Shown: in pieces, positions 24,379 through 34,511 of the stretch
Layout of the letters: each line of letters starts with the position of its first letter
Numbering within the stretch: the first letter of the stretch is position 1
From: an uncultured Allobosea sp.
GTDB taxonomy: Bacteria; Pseudomonadota; Alphaproteobacteria; Rhizobiales; Beijerinckiaceae
Assembly (NCBI RefSeq): GCF_945957345.1
Contig: NZ_CAMFKW010000004.1
Span: 104,633 to 168,632 of the forward strand
Direction of reading: 5' to 3'
DNA length: 64,000 nucleotides
Translations under genes and position numbers: made by a program
Notes under the pieces: generated by a model
Told to the model about the DNA's origin: nothing
The model's database searches: none
What the model saw: only the letters and a program-made list of their open reading frames with translations

Positions 24379-25422
24379 TTACCGAACCGGATAGGAGAAG
24401 ATCAGGCCGCCGTCGCGGGCGAGGCGGTTCGGCGACTGGGCGCGGTCCATCGCCAGCGGGGAAGCCTTGCCGATATGCTTCTCGAAGACCTCGCCGTAAT
24501 TGCCGACCTGCTTGATGATCTGGAAGGCCCAGTCGGGGCGCAGGCCAAGCTTCTTGGCCATGTCGGCGGTCGGGCCGTTCGGCGCGATCAGGCGCTGGGT
24601 GTCGACCGGCAGGTCCTTGAGCGCGGCGAGCTTGGCTTCGACGTTCCCGGAGGTCAGGCCGAATTCTTCGGCCGCGACCATGATCTGAACGCCCCAGAAC
24701 AGGGTCTTCTGCAGCTCGGTATCGGGGCGGGAGACGAGCGCGAGCGGCTCGGTCGCCGAGCGCTGGGGAACCAGCACGTAGTCGTCCGGCTTCGGCGCCA
24801 GCAGACGGTCGGCAGCAAGCGCCGAGATCGAGCTCGCGACGGCGTCGCACTTCCCGGAGAAGAAGGCCTGGAGGCGGGCGGTCTTGTCGGCGATGTTCTC
24901 GACCTTGTAGGGCAGCTTCGCCTCGCCGAACCAGTCGGCGAGGTAGAGCAGGGTGGTCGAGCCTTCCTCGGCGCAGATCGTCGCGCCCGACAAGTCGGCG
25001 AGTCTGGTCATGCCGAGGCTCTTGGGCACCATGAAGCCCTGGCCGTCATAGAAGGTGGTGGTGACGAAGGCGACGCCGGGGTCGGCATCGCGCGTGCCGG
25101 TCGCCGTGATGCCGCGCGAGGCCATATGGGCGCTGCCGCTAATGATCGCCTTCAGGCTGTCGGAGAAGCCGATGCCGCGCAATTCAGCCTTGGTGGCGTC
25201 GCCGAAGATCGCGACGGCGGCCATGCGGCAGAACTCGACATTGAAGCCCTGGAAACGGCCGGCGCTGTCGGGAACCGAGAAGCCCGGCGAATTCGGGTTC
25301 ACCAAGCAGATGATCTTGCCGTCTTCCTTGACCTTGTCGAGCACCGGGCCGGCGTGCGCCGCCGGCGCGATCAGGCTGAGGGTTGCCGCGGCAAGGGCCG
25401 CACGAACGATGCTGAGTGCCAT
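24379..25422 (-). CDS. polar amino acid ABC transporter binding protein (AapJ-like)
   Basis: 347 residues. A Sec signal (ALSIVRAALAAATLSLIAPA, AHA-GP) is followed by an SBP_bac_3 fold with the AapJ-like opening VKEDGKIICLVNPNSPGFSV and a late block (KKLGLRPDWAFQIIKQVGNY) that matches general amino acid binding proteins. It captures amino acids in the periplasm for the permeases at 20596 and 21848. It is transcribed in the opposite direction, 1.4 kb away, yet shares the CTGTATACAG palindrome at its own promoter. The start at 25422 has a GGGAGAAG site. Confidence 0.88.
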   Translation of the reverse strand: MALSIVRAALAAATLSLIAPAAHAGPVLDKVKEDGKIICLVNPNSPGFSVPDSAGRFQGFNVEFCRMAAVAIFGDATKAELRGIGFSDSLKAIISGSAHMASRGITATGTRDADPGVAFVTTTFYDGQGFMVPKSLGMTRLADLSGATICAEEGSTTLLYLADWFGEAKLPYKVENIADKTARLQAFFSGKCDAVASSISALAADRLLAPKPDDYVLVPQRSATEPLALVSRPDTELQKTLFWGVQIMVAAEEFGLTSGNVEAKLAALKDLPVDTQRLIAPNGPTADMAKKLGLRPDWAFQIIKQVGNYGEVFEKHIGKASPLAMDRAQSPNRLARDGGLIFSYPVR

Positions 25423-25452
25423 CCCGATCTTCTCCCGTTATCGAGCTATAGA

Positions 25453-25464
25453 GCTGTATACAGC
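25453..25464. promoter_or_regulatory. second GntR-type palindrome, upstream of the amino acid binding protein
   Basis: GCTGTATACAGC is a perfect 12-bp palindrome 31-42 bases before the start of the binding-protein gene. Its core matches the centre of the large palindrome at 20563 (AGCTGTGTACAGCT), and CTATA flanks both. It is probably a binding site of the GntR regulator at 23021. Confidence 0.7.
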
Positions 25465-25665
25465 AACTCAGACATACGTCAAACGCTGCGCTTGCGTCGG
25501 CCGTCGGGTTTGGGGAAGGTCGGGTGTCGTTGCCGCTGAAGGTGTCAATCTATTCTGGATCGTCATAACAATGCGCCGCGAATGCATTAGCCAGCGGCGC
25601 TTCGGGCATGCCATCCTGCCGGTCTCTAGGGAGCGTCATGGCGCTCCGGTTCGGCGGAGCCCGGT

Positions 25666-26643
25666 GTGCCAGACGATCAGAGCGCCCTCTACGAGGCGGT
25701 TGAACCCTATCGGTCCTTGCGGCTGCCGGTCGGCGACGGGCATGAGCTTCATGTCGATCTCAGCGGCAATCCCGACGGCATTCCCGTCGTCTTCCTGCAT
25801 GGCGGGCCGGGCGGTGGCACCAAGCCCGCACAGCGCAAGACCTTCGACCCATCCGCCTTCCAGATCGTGACCTTCGACCAGCGCGGGGCGGGACGCTCCA
25901 GCCCTCTGGCGCAACTCGCAGGCAATACCACCCAAACGCTGATCGCCGATCTCGAACGCATTCGGGAGCATCTCGGCATCGATCGCTGGCTGGTCGCCGG
26001 CGGTTCCTGGGGGAGCTGCCTCGGCCTCGCCTATGGCCAGGCCCATCCCGAGCGCTGCCTCGGCTTCCGCCTGCACGGCATCTTCATGGCCGAGCGCGCC
26101 GAGATCGACTGGTGGTTCCACGGCTCGCGTACGATCTTCCCGGATCATTGGGAGGTTTTCGCCGCTTTCGTGCCGGAAGCAGAGCGGGGCGATCTCCTCC
26201 GCGCCTATTATCGTCGCCTGACCGGCCCTGATCGCGAGCAGCAGATCGCAGCGGCGGTCGCCTTGCGGACCTTCTCCGGGAAGACGCAGACCTTCCTGCC
26301 CGATGCCGAGCATGTCGCGGCCCTGACCGAGCCGGACGCCGCGCTGGCGCTCGCGCGCATCTTCACGCATTACTGCGTCAACGGCGCCTTCCTCGACCCC
26401 GGCCAGTTGCTGCGCGACGTCTCGCGCATCCGGCATCTGCCGGCGGAGATCGTGCAGGGGCGCTACGACATCGTGACGCCGATGTGCACGGCCTGGAAGC
26501 TGAAGACAGCCTGGCCCGAGGCCCGCTTCACCATCGTGACCGAGGCCAATCACGCGGCGACGCCGAGCGCGCCGGCCCTGTCGCTGGCGCTGCGCGATGC
26601 GACCGATCGCCTGCGCGACTCCATGCTGGCCCTCGCGGCCTGA
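25666..26643 (+). CDS. pip: proline iminopeptidase / prolyl aminopeptidase
   Basis: 325 residues of the alpha/beta-hydrolase fold, peptidase family S33. The oxyanion HGGPGGG is near residue 45, the nucleophile elbow is GGSWGSCLGLAYG near 105, FDQRGAGRSSP is the family signature, and the catalytic Asp/His fall in the C-terminal part (RYDIVTP, NHAA). It releases N-terminal proline from peptides. The GTG at 25666 is the only plausible start for normal family length. It begins the run of peptide-degrading and transport genes up to 36354 and is 10 bases before the S9 peptidase. Confidence 0.87.
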   Translation: MPDDQSALYEAVEPYRSLRLPVGDGHELHVDLSGNPDGIPVVFLHGGPGGGTKPAQRKTFDPSAFQIVTFDQRGAGRSSPLAQLAGNTTQTLIADLERIREHLGIDRWLVAGGSWGSCLGLAYGQAHPERCLGFRLHGIFMAERAEIDWWFHGSRTIFPDHWEVFAAFVPEAERGDLLRAYYRRLTGPDREQQIAAAVALRTFSGKTQTFLPDAEHVAALTEPDAALALARIFTHYCVNGAFLDPGQLLRDVSRIRHLPAEIVQGRYDIVTPMCTAWKLKTAWPEARFTIVTEANHAATPSAPALSLALRDATDRLRDSMLALAA

Positions 26644-26653
26644 AGGAACGACC

Positions 26654-28468
26654 ATGTACGAAGCCGCCAGCCAGATCCGCCTGGGCATCGAGCCCTATCT
26701 CGAAATCCGCAGCGCCAAGAGCCCGGCCGTCGCGCCGGATGGCGAGTTGCTCGCCTATCTCAGCGACGAGAGCGGCACGCACCAGATCTGGCTTAAGCCC
26801 CTCGCTGGTGGGGCGCCTTGGCGCCTGACCGACATGCCGGAGCCGGTCGGCGCGATCGCCTTCAACCCGAAGAACCGCGACCTGCTGTTCACGATGGATT
26901 GCGGCGGCGACGAGCGGCACCAGCTCTGGCTCGTGCCGGGCGCCTCCGGCGTTCCCCAGCCGCTGACTGACGATCCGACCGTGGTGCATGTCTGGGGCTG
27001 CTGGGCGCCGGACGGGCAGCGCATCGCGTTCGCGTCCAACGCGCGTGACCGCGAGCACATGGACATCTATGTGATGGACATGGCGACGCGGGCGGCGCGG
27101 CGCGTCTTCGAGGGCAGCGGATATCGCGAGGCTGTGGCCTTCTTCCCGGATGGACGCTCGCTGCTGGTCGCCGATGCCACCCATGCGATGAACGATCAGG
27201 ACCTCTACCGGCTCGATCTCGAAAGCGGGGCGCGCGAGACCCTGCTGCCGCATGAGGGCCGCGCCCGCTATGCCGCGAACCGGATGAAGAAGGACAGCAG
27301 CGGCTTCTTCACGATCACCGACCAGGGGCGCGAGTTTCTCAGCGTTGGCTTCCGCTCGGCGGCTGACGGCGCGCTGAGCTGGATCGTCGCGCGCGACGGG
27401 CAGGATATCGAGGCGGTGGCGCTGGCGCCGGACCAGAATCGCCTGGCCTATGTCGCGAATGACCGCGGCTGGAACCGCATCTTTGTGCGCGATATCGCCG
27501 GCGGGACCGAGTTCGAGGTCGAGGGGTTTCCGGCCGGCTCGATCGGATCAGTCGCCTGGCTGCCGGATGGTTCGGGGCTCGTCTTCCCGCTCGACGGCTC
27601 GGCCTCCTCGCCGGATATCTGGCGCTTCGATATCGCGACGAAGCAGGTCAAGCGCCTGACCGATGCCTCGAAGGCCGGGCTCGATCAGGCTACATTTGTC
27701 GAACCAACGGTTGCTAGCACCAAGAGCTTCGATGGTCTCGAAGTGCCGTTCTTCGTCTACCGGCCGCGCGGGAAGGCGCCGGAAGGCGGCTATCCGGCCG
27801 TCGTCGTCGTGCATGGCGGGCCGGAGGCGCAGTGGACGCCGATCTTCCGGGCCGACCTGCAATTCTTCCTGAGCCAGGGCATCATGGTGATCGCGCCGAA
27901 CGTGCGCGGCTCGACCGGCTATGGCCGCAGCTACCACCATCTCGACGACAAGCATCTGCGCATGGACAGCGTCGCCGACCTCAAGGCGGTGAGACTGTGG
28001 CTGCGTGAGCAATCTGACGTGAATGATGACCGCATCGCCGTCTATGGCCGCTCCTATGGCGGCTTCATGGTGCTGGCGGCGCTGACCGAGCAGCCGGAGC
28101 TGTGGAAGGTCGGGATCGAGTTCTACGGCATCGCCAATTTCCTGACGCTGCTTGAAACGACCGGGCCGTGGCGTCGCTATCTGCGCGCGGTGGAATACGG
28201 TGATCCGGTCGCGGACCGCGAGAACCTGATCCGCTTCTCGCCGATCCACAAGCTCGACCGTATCCGCGTGCCGCTCTTCGTCGCGCAGGGCTTCGACGAT
28301 CCGCGCGTGCCGCCGGGCGAGAGCGAGATGGTCTATTCGGTGCTGCGCGGCCTCGGCCGTCCGGTCGAGTATCTGCGCATCCCGCATGAGGGCCATGGCT
28401 TCGCCCGGATCGAGAACCGGCGCACCGTCTTCGGCGGCGTGGCCCGTTTCCTGCGAGAGCATTTGTAG
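26654..28468 (+). CDS. S9 family (prolyl oligopeptidase-type) serine peptidase
   Basis: 604 residues. An N-terminal beta-propeller built from TolB/PD40-like repeats (about 30-340; AFASNARDREHMDIYVMDMA) precedes an alpha/beta-hydrolase catalytic domain. The nucleophile motif is AVYGRSYGGFMVL (GxSxGG), with FDDPRVPP for Asp and HEGHGF for His. Such enzymes cleave short peptides, often after proline or release dipeptides. No signal peptide is visible, so it acts in the cytoplasm on imported peptides. AAGGAACG before the ATG supports the start at 26654. It lies between the prolyl aminopeptidase and an M20 amidohydrolase. Confidence 0.88.
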   Translation: MYEAASQIRLGIEPYLEIRSAKSPAVAPDGELLAYLSDESGTHQIWLKPLAGGAPWRLTDMPEPVGAIAFNPKNRDLLFTMDCGGDERHQLWLVPGASGVPQPLTDDPTVVHVWGCWAPDGQRIAFASNARDREHMDIYVMDMATRAARRVFEGSGYREAVAFFPDGRSLLVADATHAMNDQDLYRLDLESGARETLLPHEGRARYAANRMKKDSSGFFTITDQGREFLSVGFRSAADGALSWIVARDGQDIEAVALAPDQNRLAYVANDRGWNRIFVRDIAGGTEFEVEGFPAGSIGSVAWLPDGSGLVFPLDGSASSPDIWRFDIATKQVKRLTDASKAGLDQATFVEPTVASTKSFDGLEVPFFVYRPRGKAPEGGYPAVVVVHGGPEAQWTPIFRADLQFFLSQGIMVIAPNVRGSTGYGRSYHHLDDKHLRMDSVADLKAVRLWLREQSDVNDDRIAVYGRSYGGFMVLAALTEQPELWKVGIEFYGIANFLTLLETTGPWRRYLRAVEYGDPVADRENLIRFSPIHKLDRIRVPLFVAQGFDDPRVPPGESEMVYSVLRGLGRPVEYLRIPHEGHGFARIENRRTVFGGVARFLREHL

Positions 28469-28483
28469 AAGGAATAACCAGCC

Positions 28484-29911
28484 ATGCAGAATTCCGAGAT
28501 CATCTGGGAGCTGGTCGATGCCAAGCGGCAGCCCTTCGAGGCGCTGAGCGACCGCGTCTGGGGCATGCCCGAGATCGCCTATACCGAGTATCGCTCGGTC
28601 GGCGAGCATATCGCGATGCTCAAGGAGCAGGGTTTTCGTATCACCGAGAATGTCGCAGGTATTCCGACGGCGGTGATGGGCGAGGCAGGCGAGGGCGGCC
28701 CGGTCATCGCGATCCTCGGCGAGTATGATGCTCTGCCCGGCTTGAGCCAGGAGGCCAATATCGCCGAGCCGAAGCCGGTCGAGGCCGGCGGTCACGGCCA
28801 TGGCTGCGGCCACAACATGCTGGGCTCGGCCGCATTGCTGGCGGCGACCGCGGTGAAGGACTGGCTCGCCAGGACCGGCCGGCCGGGGCGCGTGCGCTAT
28901 TTCGGCTGCCCGGCGGAAGAGGGCGGCGCGGCCAAGGCCTTCATGGTGCGGGCCGGCGCTTTCGACGATGTCGATGTCGCCATCAGCTGGCACCCGTCCT
29001 CGATGACCAAGGTCGACGACGCCATGTCGCTCGCCAATACCCGGATGGACTTCCAGTTCACCGGCCGCGCCTCGCATGCGGCGGCGGCGCCCCATCTCGG
29101 CCGCTCGGCGCTCGATGCAGTGGAATTGATGAATGTCGGCGTCAACTACATGCGCGAGCATGCGCCGTCCGACGCGCGCATCCACTATGCCTATCTCGAT
29201 GCCGGCGGCATCGCGCCCAACGTCGTGCAGGCCTCGGCCAAGGTGCGCTACGCCATCCGGGCGCGTGACCTCGCCGGCATGCTGGAACTCAACGAGCGCG
29301 TGAAGAAGATCGCCGAGGGCGCGGCCTTGATGACCGAGACGACGGTCTCGATCTCGATCATGAGCGCGGTCTCCAACATGCTCGGCAACACGCCGCTCGA
29401 AGACGCTATGTTCGCGAATATCGACCGGCTCGGCCCGGTGCCGTTCGATGCTGCCGACAAGGCGTATGCGGCGCAGATCCAGGCGACGCTCGGCCCGGCC
29501 GATATCCTCAACGACTATCGCAAGACCGGTATCGCGCCGCGCGAGGACACGCCGCTCTGCGATTTCGTCGTGCCGCAGGGCACGCGCGGCGTGCCGATGA
29601 TCGGCTCGACCGATGTCGCCGACGTGAGCTGGAAGGTTCCCACCATCCAGGCGCGGGTCGCGACCCATGCGATCGGCACGCCTGGCCATTCCTGGCAGAT
29701 CACGGCGCAAGGCAAGGCGCCGGCGGCGCACAAGGGCATGGTCCATGCCGCCAAGATCATGGCGGCGACGGCGGTCGACGTGATCAGCGACGAGACGCTG
29801 CTGGCGCGCGCCAAGAAGGACCATCAGGAGCGGACGACGCGGACGCCTTATGTCTGCCCGATCCCAGCGGATGTGAAGCCGCCGATCAAGCCACGGCCCG
29901 AGGCCGCCTGA
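28484..29911 (+). CDS. M20 family amidohydrolase (AbgB-like)
   Basis: 475 residues. Metal-binding blocks of the M20/aminoacylase family are visible: GHGHGCGHNMLGSAALL near residue 105, CPAEEGGAAKAF near 145, ISWHP near 165 and the late GTPGHSW. Closest in form is the AbgB subunit of p-aminobenzoyl-glutamate hydrolase; related enzymes hydrolyse N-acyl amino acids or dipeptides. It is 15 bases after the S9 peptidase and 89 bases before a peptide transporter, so it probably completes breakdown of imported peptides or conjugates. A paralogue is encoded at 46618. A GC hairpin (29923-29948) follows. Confidence 0.87.
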   Translation: MQNSEIIWELVDAKRQPFEALSDRVWGMPEIAYTEYRSVGEHIAMLKEQGFRITENVAGIPTAVMGEAGEGGPVIAILGEYDALPGLSQEANIAEPKPVEAGGHGHGCGHNMLGSAALLAATAVKDWLARTGRPGRVRYFGCPAEEGGAAKAFMVRAGAFDDVDVAISWHPSSMTKVDDAMSLANTRMDFQFTGRASHAAAAPHLGRSALDAVELMNVGVNYMREHAPSDARIHYAYLDAGGIAPNVVQASAKVRYAIRARDLAGMLELNERVKKIAEGAALMTETTVSISIMSAVSNMLGNTPLEDAMFANIDRLGPVPFDAADKAYAAQIQATLGPADILNDYRKTGIAPREDTPLCDFVVPQGTRGVPMIGSTDVADVSWKVPTIQARVATHAIGTPGHSWQITAQGKAPAAHKGMVHAAKIMAATAVDVISDETLLARAKKDHQERTTRTPYVCPIPADVKPPIKPRPEAA

Positions 29912-30000
29912 GTCGACATCGCCGGGCGCGGCTGCAAGGTTGCGCCCGCAAGGCCGACACCTATTCCAACAGATAACAATCAAAGAGCGGGATCGAAATC

Positions 30001-31638
30001 ATGACCAACCGAAACGACGTGACCGGAACCAAGCGACGCTCCGCCGGGCGCAGGCTCCTCTCCGCCGCGGCGGTTGCCGCTCTCTGTGCCGGCGCGGGTG
30101 CGGCCTTCGCCGCGACGCCGAAAAACGCGCTGGTGATGGCCTGGAACGTCGACGCCATCAGCACCTTCGACCCCGCCCAGGTCGGCGAGGTCGTGACCAA
30201 CGAGATCCTGCAGAACACCTGCGACACGCTGGTCGATTTCGACCCGGCCGACGAGCGCAAGGTCGTGCCGAGCTTCGCCGAGCGCTGGGACGTCTCGCCG
30301 GATCGCAAGGAGATCACCTTCCACCTGCACAAGGGCGCCAAATTCCCCTCCGGCAATCCCGTCACGGCCGAGGATGTCGCCTGGTCGCTGCATCGCGTGG
30401 TCAAGCTGAACTTCGGCAATGCCGCGACGCTGACGGAGTACGGCTTCACCAAGGACAATGTCGAGCAGACCATCGTCGCGGGCCCGAACGACACGCTCGT
30501 CCTCAAGTTCGACAAGCCCTATCCGACGACGCTGATGCTGCAGGCGATCGCCGCCAACCGGGTGTCCATGGTGATGGACAAGAAGACCCTGATGGCGAAC
30601 GAGCAGGGCGGCGATCTCGGCAACAAGTATCTGGCGACGCGCACCGCCTGCGTCGGTCCCTACAAGCTGACGCGCTGGAATGCCGGCGAGTCGATCGTGC
30701 TGGAAGCGAATGACGGCTATTGGGGCAGGGCGCCCGGCCTGAAGCGCATCCTGATCCGCCATGTCGCGGAGCCCGGCACCCAGCGCCTGCTGCTCAGCCA
30801 GGGCGATGTCGATGTTGCGCGCGACTTGACGCCCGAGGACCTCAAGGACCTGGAAGGCTCCAAGGACGTCTCGATCGTCAAGGTTCTCAGGCCGCAACTG
30901 TTCTACTGGGGCTTCAACGTCGCGGACGGCCCGTTCTCGAAGGAGAAGGTGCGTCTCGCGATGCGCTACCTCATCGACTACGAAGGCCTCGGCAAGACAG
31001 TGATGACCTATCTCGGCGTGCCGCGCGCGAGCTTCGCCCAGCTCGGCGCCGTCGGCGCTCTCGACGCGAAGGAGGGGCAGCCCTTCAAGCTCGATCTCGA
31101 CAAGGCCAAGCAGCTCCTGACCGAAGCCGGCTATCCCAACGGCTTCGAGGCGAGCGTGCTCTTCGGCACGCTGCCGCATGCGAACCCGATCGCCCAGAGC
31201 GTCCAGCAGAATGCGGCCAAGGTTGGCGTCAAGCTCTCGCTGGAGCGCATGGCCAATGCCCAGCTCTTCAGCAAGGTGCGCGGGCGTGAATACCAGTCGG
31301 CGATGCTCGCCTGGCAGACCGGCGTGCCGGACGCCCATGGCAATGCCTCGCGCCTGGTCTTTAACCCCGACAACCGGCCGGAAGCGAAGCAGACCCAGTA
31401 TCCGAGCTGGCGCTCGGCCTATCAGGATCTCGCGCTCAACAAGCAGATCGACGAGGCCTTGCTGGAGGCCGACCCCGCCAAGCGCGACGCGCTCTATGCC
31501 ACGATCCAGAAGGAGGTCATGGCCAAGGGGCCGATGGCCTTCATGTTCCAGATGAACAGCGTCGCCGGCGTGCGCAAGGACCTGAAGTCGTGGACCTGGA
31601 ATGGCTTCAGGACCTATTACGAGCTGGCGACCAAGTAA
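30001..31638 (+). CDS. family 5 ABC transporter peptide-binding protein
   Basis: 545 residues with a twin-arginine-containing signal region (KRRSAGRRLLSAAAVAALCA, AAFA-AT) and an SBP_bac_5 body (NALVMAWNVDAISTFDPAQV; LHKGAKFPSGNPVTAEDVAW). It binds peptides or similar ligands in the periplasm for the complete transporter encoded by the four genes that follow. The stop is 10 bases before the first permease start. The gene order binding protein-B-C-D-F is that of dpp operons, so the five genes form one transport operon. Confidence 0.9.
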   Translation: MTNRNDVTGTKRRSAGRRLLSAAAVAALCAGAGAAFAATPKNALVMAWNVDAISTFDPAQVGEVVTNEILQNTCDTLVDFDPADERKVVPSFAERWDVSPDRKEITFHLHKGAKFPSGNPVTAEDVAWSLHRVVKLNFGNAATLTEYGFTKDNVEQTIVAGPNDTLVLKFDKPYPTTLMLQAIAANRVSMVMDKKTLMANEQGGDLGNKYLATRTACVGPYKLTRWNAGESIVLEANDGYWGRAPGLKRILIRHVAEPGTQRLLLSQGDVDVARDLTPEDLKDLEGSKDVSIVKVLRPQLFYWGFNVADGPFSKEKVRLAMRYLIDYEGLGKTVMTYLGVPRASFAQLGAVGALDAKEGQPFKLDLDKAKQLLTEAGYPNGFEASVLFGTLPHANPIAQSVQQNAAKVGVKLSLERMANAQLFSKVRGREYQSAMLAWQTGVPDAHGNASRLVFNPDNRPEAKQTQYPSWRSAYQDLALNKQIDEALLEADPAKRDALYATIQKEVMAKGPMAFMFQMNSVAGVRKDLKSWTWNGFRTYYELATK

Positions 31639-31648
31639 GGCCGCCGCG

Positions 31649-32716
31649 ATGTCCCGGACCGCCATAGCGGCGTCCGGCCCGGGCCCAGAACCGGGGCGGA
31701 TTCTTCCGTCCTGGCTCAAGGTATCGGGCCGGATCCTCGCATCCTTCGCCGTTACCCTGCTCGGGCTGGCGGCGCTGACATTCTTCATCGGCCGCCTGCT
31801 GCCGCTCGATCCCGTCGTCGCCGTGCTCGGCGACAACGTGACCCAGGAAGCCTATCAGGCGATGTACAGGCAGCTCGGTCTCGACCAGCCGCTCTACGTC
31901 CAGTTCGGCCGCTATATCTGGGGCGTACTGCATCTCGATTTCGGGATGGCGCTGACGACCGGCAAGCCCGTGATGGCGGATATCGCCCGCGTCTTCCCGG
32001 CGACGATCGAGCTCGCCAGCGTGGCGATCATGATCGGGACGAGCCTCGGCATTCCGCTCGGCGTGCTATCGGCGATGTATCGCGGTTCCCTGATCGACCA
32101 GATCGTCCGGGTCGTCGGGCTGATCGGCTATTCCGCGCCGAATTTCTGGCTCGGCCTGATGGGACTCGTGCTGTTCTACGCGACGCTGGGCTGGGTCGGC
32201 GGGCCCGGCCGCATCGATTTCACCTATGAGTTCGACCTCGAACCGGTCACCGGTTTCCTGCTGATCGACAGCCTGCTTGCCGGCAACTGGGAGATGTTCG
32301 GCAATGCCGTCTCGCACATCGTCTTGCCGGCCTCGATCCTGGCCTTCAGCTCGCTCGCCTATATCAGCCGCATGACCCGCAGCTTCATGATGGAGCAGCT
32401 GGGGCAGGAATATGTCGTGACGGCGCGGGTGAAGGGCCTGTCCTGGGCGCGTACGGTCTGGGGCCATGCCTTCCGCAACATCGCCGTGCAGGTGGTGACG
32501 GTGGTGGCGCTGTCCTACGCCTTCCTGCTCGAAGGCGCGGTGCTGACCGAGACGGTCTTCGCCTGGCCGGGCTTCGGCCGCTACCTGACCAATGCGCTGC
32601 TCGCCGGCGACATGAATGCGGTCGTCGGCTGCACGCTCCTGGTCGGAGTCATCTTCGTCACGCTCAACCTGTTGTGCGACCTGCTTTACCGGGTCTTCGA
32701 CCCGCGGACCCGCTGA
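31649..32716 (+). CDS. peptide ABC transporter permease (DppB-like)
   Basis: 355 residues with an N-terminal membrane anchor followed by the DppB/OppB signature (FFIGRLLPLDPVVAVLGDN, YRQLGLDQPLYVQFGRYIWG) and about five further membrane segments. The coupling loop near RVKGLSWARTVWGHAFRN is present. The ATG at 31649 is chosen over upstream codons because they overlap the binding-protein gene. It pairs with the DppC-like permease that starts 3 bases after its stop. Confidence 0.9.
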   Translation: MSRTAIAASGPGPEPGRILPSWLKVSGRILASFAVTLLGLAALTFFIGRLLPLDPVVAVLGDNVTQEAYQAMYRQLGLDQPLYVQFGRYIWGVLHLDFGMALTTGKPVMADIARVFPATIELASVAIMIGTSLGIPLGVLSAMYRGSLIDQIVRVVGLIGYSAPNFWLGLMGLVLFYATLGWVGGPGRIDFTYEFDLEPVTGFLLIDSLLAGNWEMFGNAVSHIVLPASILAFSSLAYISRMTRSFMMEQLGQEYVVTARVKGLSWARTVWGHAFRNIAVQVVTVVALSYAFLLEGAVLTETVFAWPGFGRYLTNALLAGDMNAVVGCTLLVGVIFVTLNLLCDLLYRVFDPRTR

Positions 32717-32719
32717 GGC

Positions 32720-33652
32720 ATGGCCATGGCACCACAACCCATCGACCCGGCCAGCGGGCGAGGCCTCAGGGCCTGGCTCGCGGCGCCCGTCCCGTCCTCG
32801 CCCTTCCAGGCACGGATGCAGCAGTTGTCGCTGAAATGGTGGCGGCTCAGGGCCAATCCTGCCGCCCTGTTCGGCCTCGCGATCATCGTGCTGATCGCGC
32901 TCACGGCGCTGTTCGCGCCCCTGATCGCGACGCATGACATCTACGCGCAGGACCTGACCATGCGCCTGCAGCGCCCGTCCGCGGCGCATTGGTTCGGCAC
33001 TGACGAGCTTGGCCGCGACATCTTCAGCCGGCTGGTCTTCGGCGCGCGGATCACGCTCTACATCGCGCTGCTGACCGCGGTGATCGCCGCGCCGCTCGGG
33101 CTGATCGTCGGCACGACCTCCGGCTATCTCGGCGGCTGGGTCGATATCGTGCTGATGCGCATCGTCGATATTTTCCTCGCCTTCCCGAGCCTCGTGCTGG
33201 CGCTGGCCTTCGTCGCGGCGCTGGGGCCGGGCATCGACCACGCGATCATCGCGATCGCGCTCGCGGCCTGGCCGCCGATCGCGCGTCTGGCGCGGGCCGA
33301 GACGCTGTCGATCCGCAAGTCCGACTATATCGCGGCCGTGCGTCTCCAAGGTGCGTCTCCGCTGCGGATCATCCTCGGCCATGTCGTGCCGATGTGCATT
33401 CCCTCCGTCGTGGTGCGCATCACCCTCAACATGGCCTCGATCATCCTGACTGCGGCGGGGCTCGGCTTCCTCGGGCTCGGCGCACAGCCGCCGAGCCCGG
33501 AATGGGGCGCGATGTTGGCGTCGGGTCGCGAGTTCATCCTGACCAATGGCTGGATCGCCGGCATTCCCGGCCTCGCCATCCTCGTCACCAGCCTGGCCTT
33601 CAACCTCTTCGGAGACGGCCTGCGCGACATCCTGGATCCGCGCCATGGATAA
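32720..33652 (+). CDS. peptide ABC transporter permease (DppC-like)
   Basis: 310 residues. The DppC/OppC N-terminal region (RLQRPSAAHWFGTDELGRDI) and the inner-membrane segments are typical, with a late coupling loop (VRLQGASPLRIILGHVVP). ATG 32720 and ATG 32726 are both possible. It forms the translocation channel with the DppB-like protein. The stop overlaps the start of the next ATPase gene by 8 bases, which implies translational coupling. Confidence 0.9.
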   Translation: MAMAPQPIDPASGRGLRAWLAAPVPSSPFQARMQQLSLKWWRLRANPAALFGLAIIVLIALTALFAPLIATHDIYAQDLTMRLQRPSAAHWFGTDELGRDIFSRLVFGARITLYIALLTAVIAAPLGLIVGTTSGYLGGWVDIVLMRIVDIFLAFPSLVLALAFVAALGPGIDHAIIAIALAAWPPIARLARAETLSIRKSDYIAAVRLQGASPLRIILGHVVPMCIPSVVVRITLNMASIILTAAGLGFLGLGAQPPSPEWGAMLASGREFILTNGWIAGIPGLAILVTSLAFNLFGDGLRDILDPRHG

Positions 33653-34511
33653 GCCGCTGCTCGAGGTCGAGGACCTCTCCGTCACCTTCAAGGGCGCGCA
33701 TCGCTCGGTGCAGGCGGTGCGCGGCATCTCCTTCAGCGTCGGCCGCGAGAAGGTCGGCATCGTCGGCGAATCCGGCTCCGGTAAGTCCTTGACCGGGCGC
33801 ACGATCCTGAAGCTGACGCCGAAGGCGGCGACGATCTCCGCCAGGAAGCTGTCCTTCGACGGAATCGACCTGCTTGCCGCCAGCGAACGGCAGATGCGGA
33901 CGATCCGTGGCAACCGCATCTCGATGATCCTGCAGGACCCGAAATTCTCGCTCAATCCGCTGATGCGGGTCGGAGAGCAGATCACCGAGGCCTATCGCCT
34001 GCATCACAAGGTCGGCGGCAAGGAGGCGGAAGCCAAGGCGCTCGCTATGCTCGAGGCCGTGAAGATCCGCGACCCCGCGCGCGTCTTCAAGCTCTTCCCG
34101 CATGAGGTCTCGGGCGGCATGGGCCAGCGCATCATGATCGCGATGATGCTGATCCCGGAGCCCGACCTGATTATTGCCGACGAGCCGACCTCGGCGCTGG
34201 ACGTCACCATCCGGCGGCAGGTGCTGAGCATTCTCGACGAGCTGGTGACGCGGCGCGGCGCCGGGCTGATCTTCATCAGCCACGACCTCAATCTCGTGGC
34301 GGATTTCTGTGATCGCGTGCTGGTCATGTATGCCGGCCGGATCATGGAGGACATTCCGGCGCGCGAATTGCGAAATGCGCGGCACCCCTACACCTGCGCC
34401 CTGCTCGACAGCCTGCCGCGGCTCGACCGGCCGGCCGACATGTTGCAGGTGCCGAGTCGCGACCCGGCTTGGCTGGACGGGCCGACCCTGCAGAGCGGAA
34501 GCCGGGCATGA
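33645..34511 (+). CDS. peptide ABC transporter ATPase (DppD-like)
   Basis: 288 residues. Walker [13 protein letters not shown], the signature [15 protein letters not shown] and Walker [15 protein letters not shown] are all present, with the H-loop in [12 protein letters not shown]. It couples ATP hydrolysis to peptide import. The protein is a little shorter than enterobacterial DppD and lacks the cysteine-rich C-terminal extension seen in some members. It overlaps its neighbours on both sides (8 and 4 bases). Confidence 0.9.
   Translation: MDKPLLEVEDLSVTFKGAHRSVQAVRGISFSVGREKVGIVGESGSGKSLTGRTILKLTPKAATISARKLSFDGIDLLAASERQMRTIRGNRISMILQDPKFSLNPLMRVGEQITEAYRLHHKVGGKEAEAKALAMLEAVKIRDPARVFKLFPHEVSGGMGQRIMIAMMLIPEPDLIIADEPTSALDVTIRRQVLSILDELVTRRGAGLIFISHDLNLVADFCDRVLVMYAGRIMEDIPARELRNARHPYTCALLDSLPRLDRPADMLQVPSRDPAWLDGPTLQSGSRA

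Noticed and set aside
27548..29983. An 811-codon minus-strand frame across the S9 and M20 genes
   Set aside because: It spans two unrelated genes antisense and has shadow-type composition.
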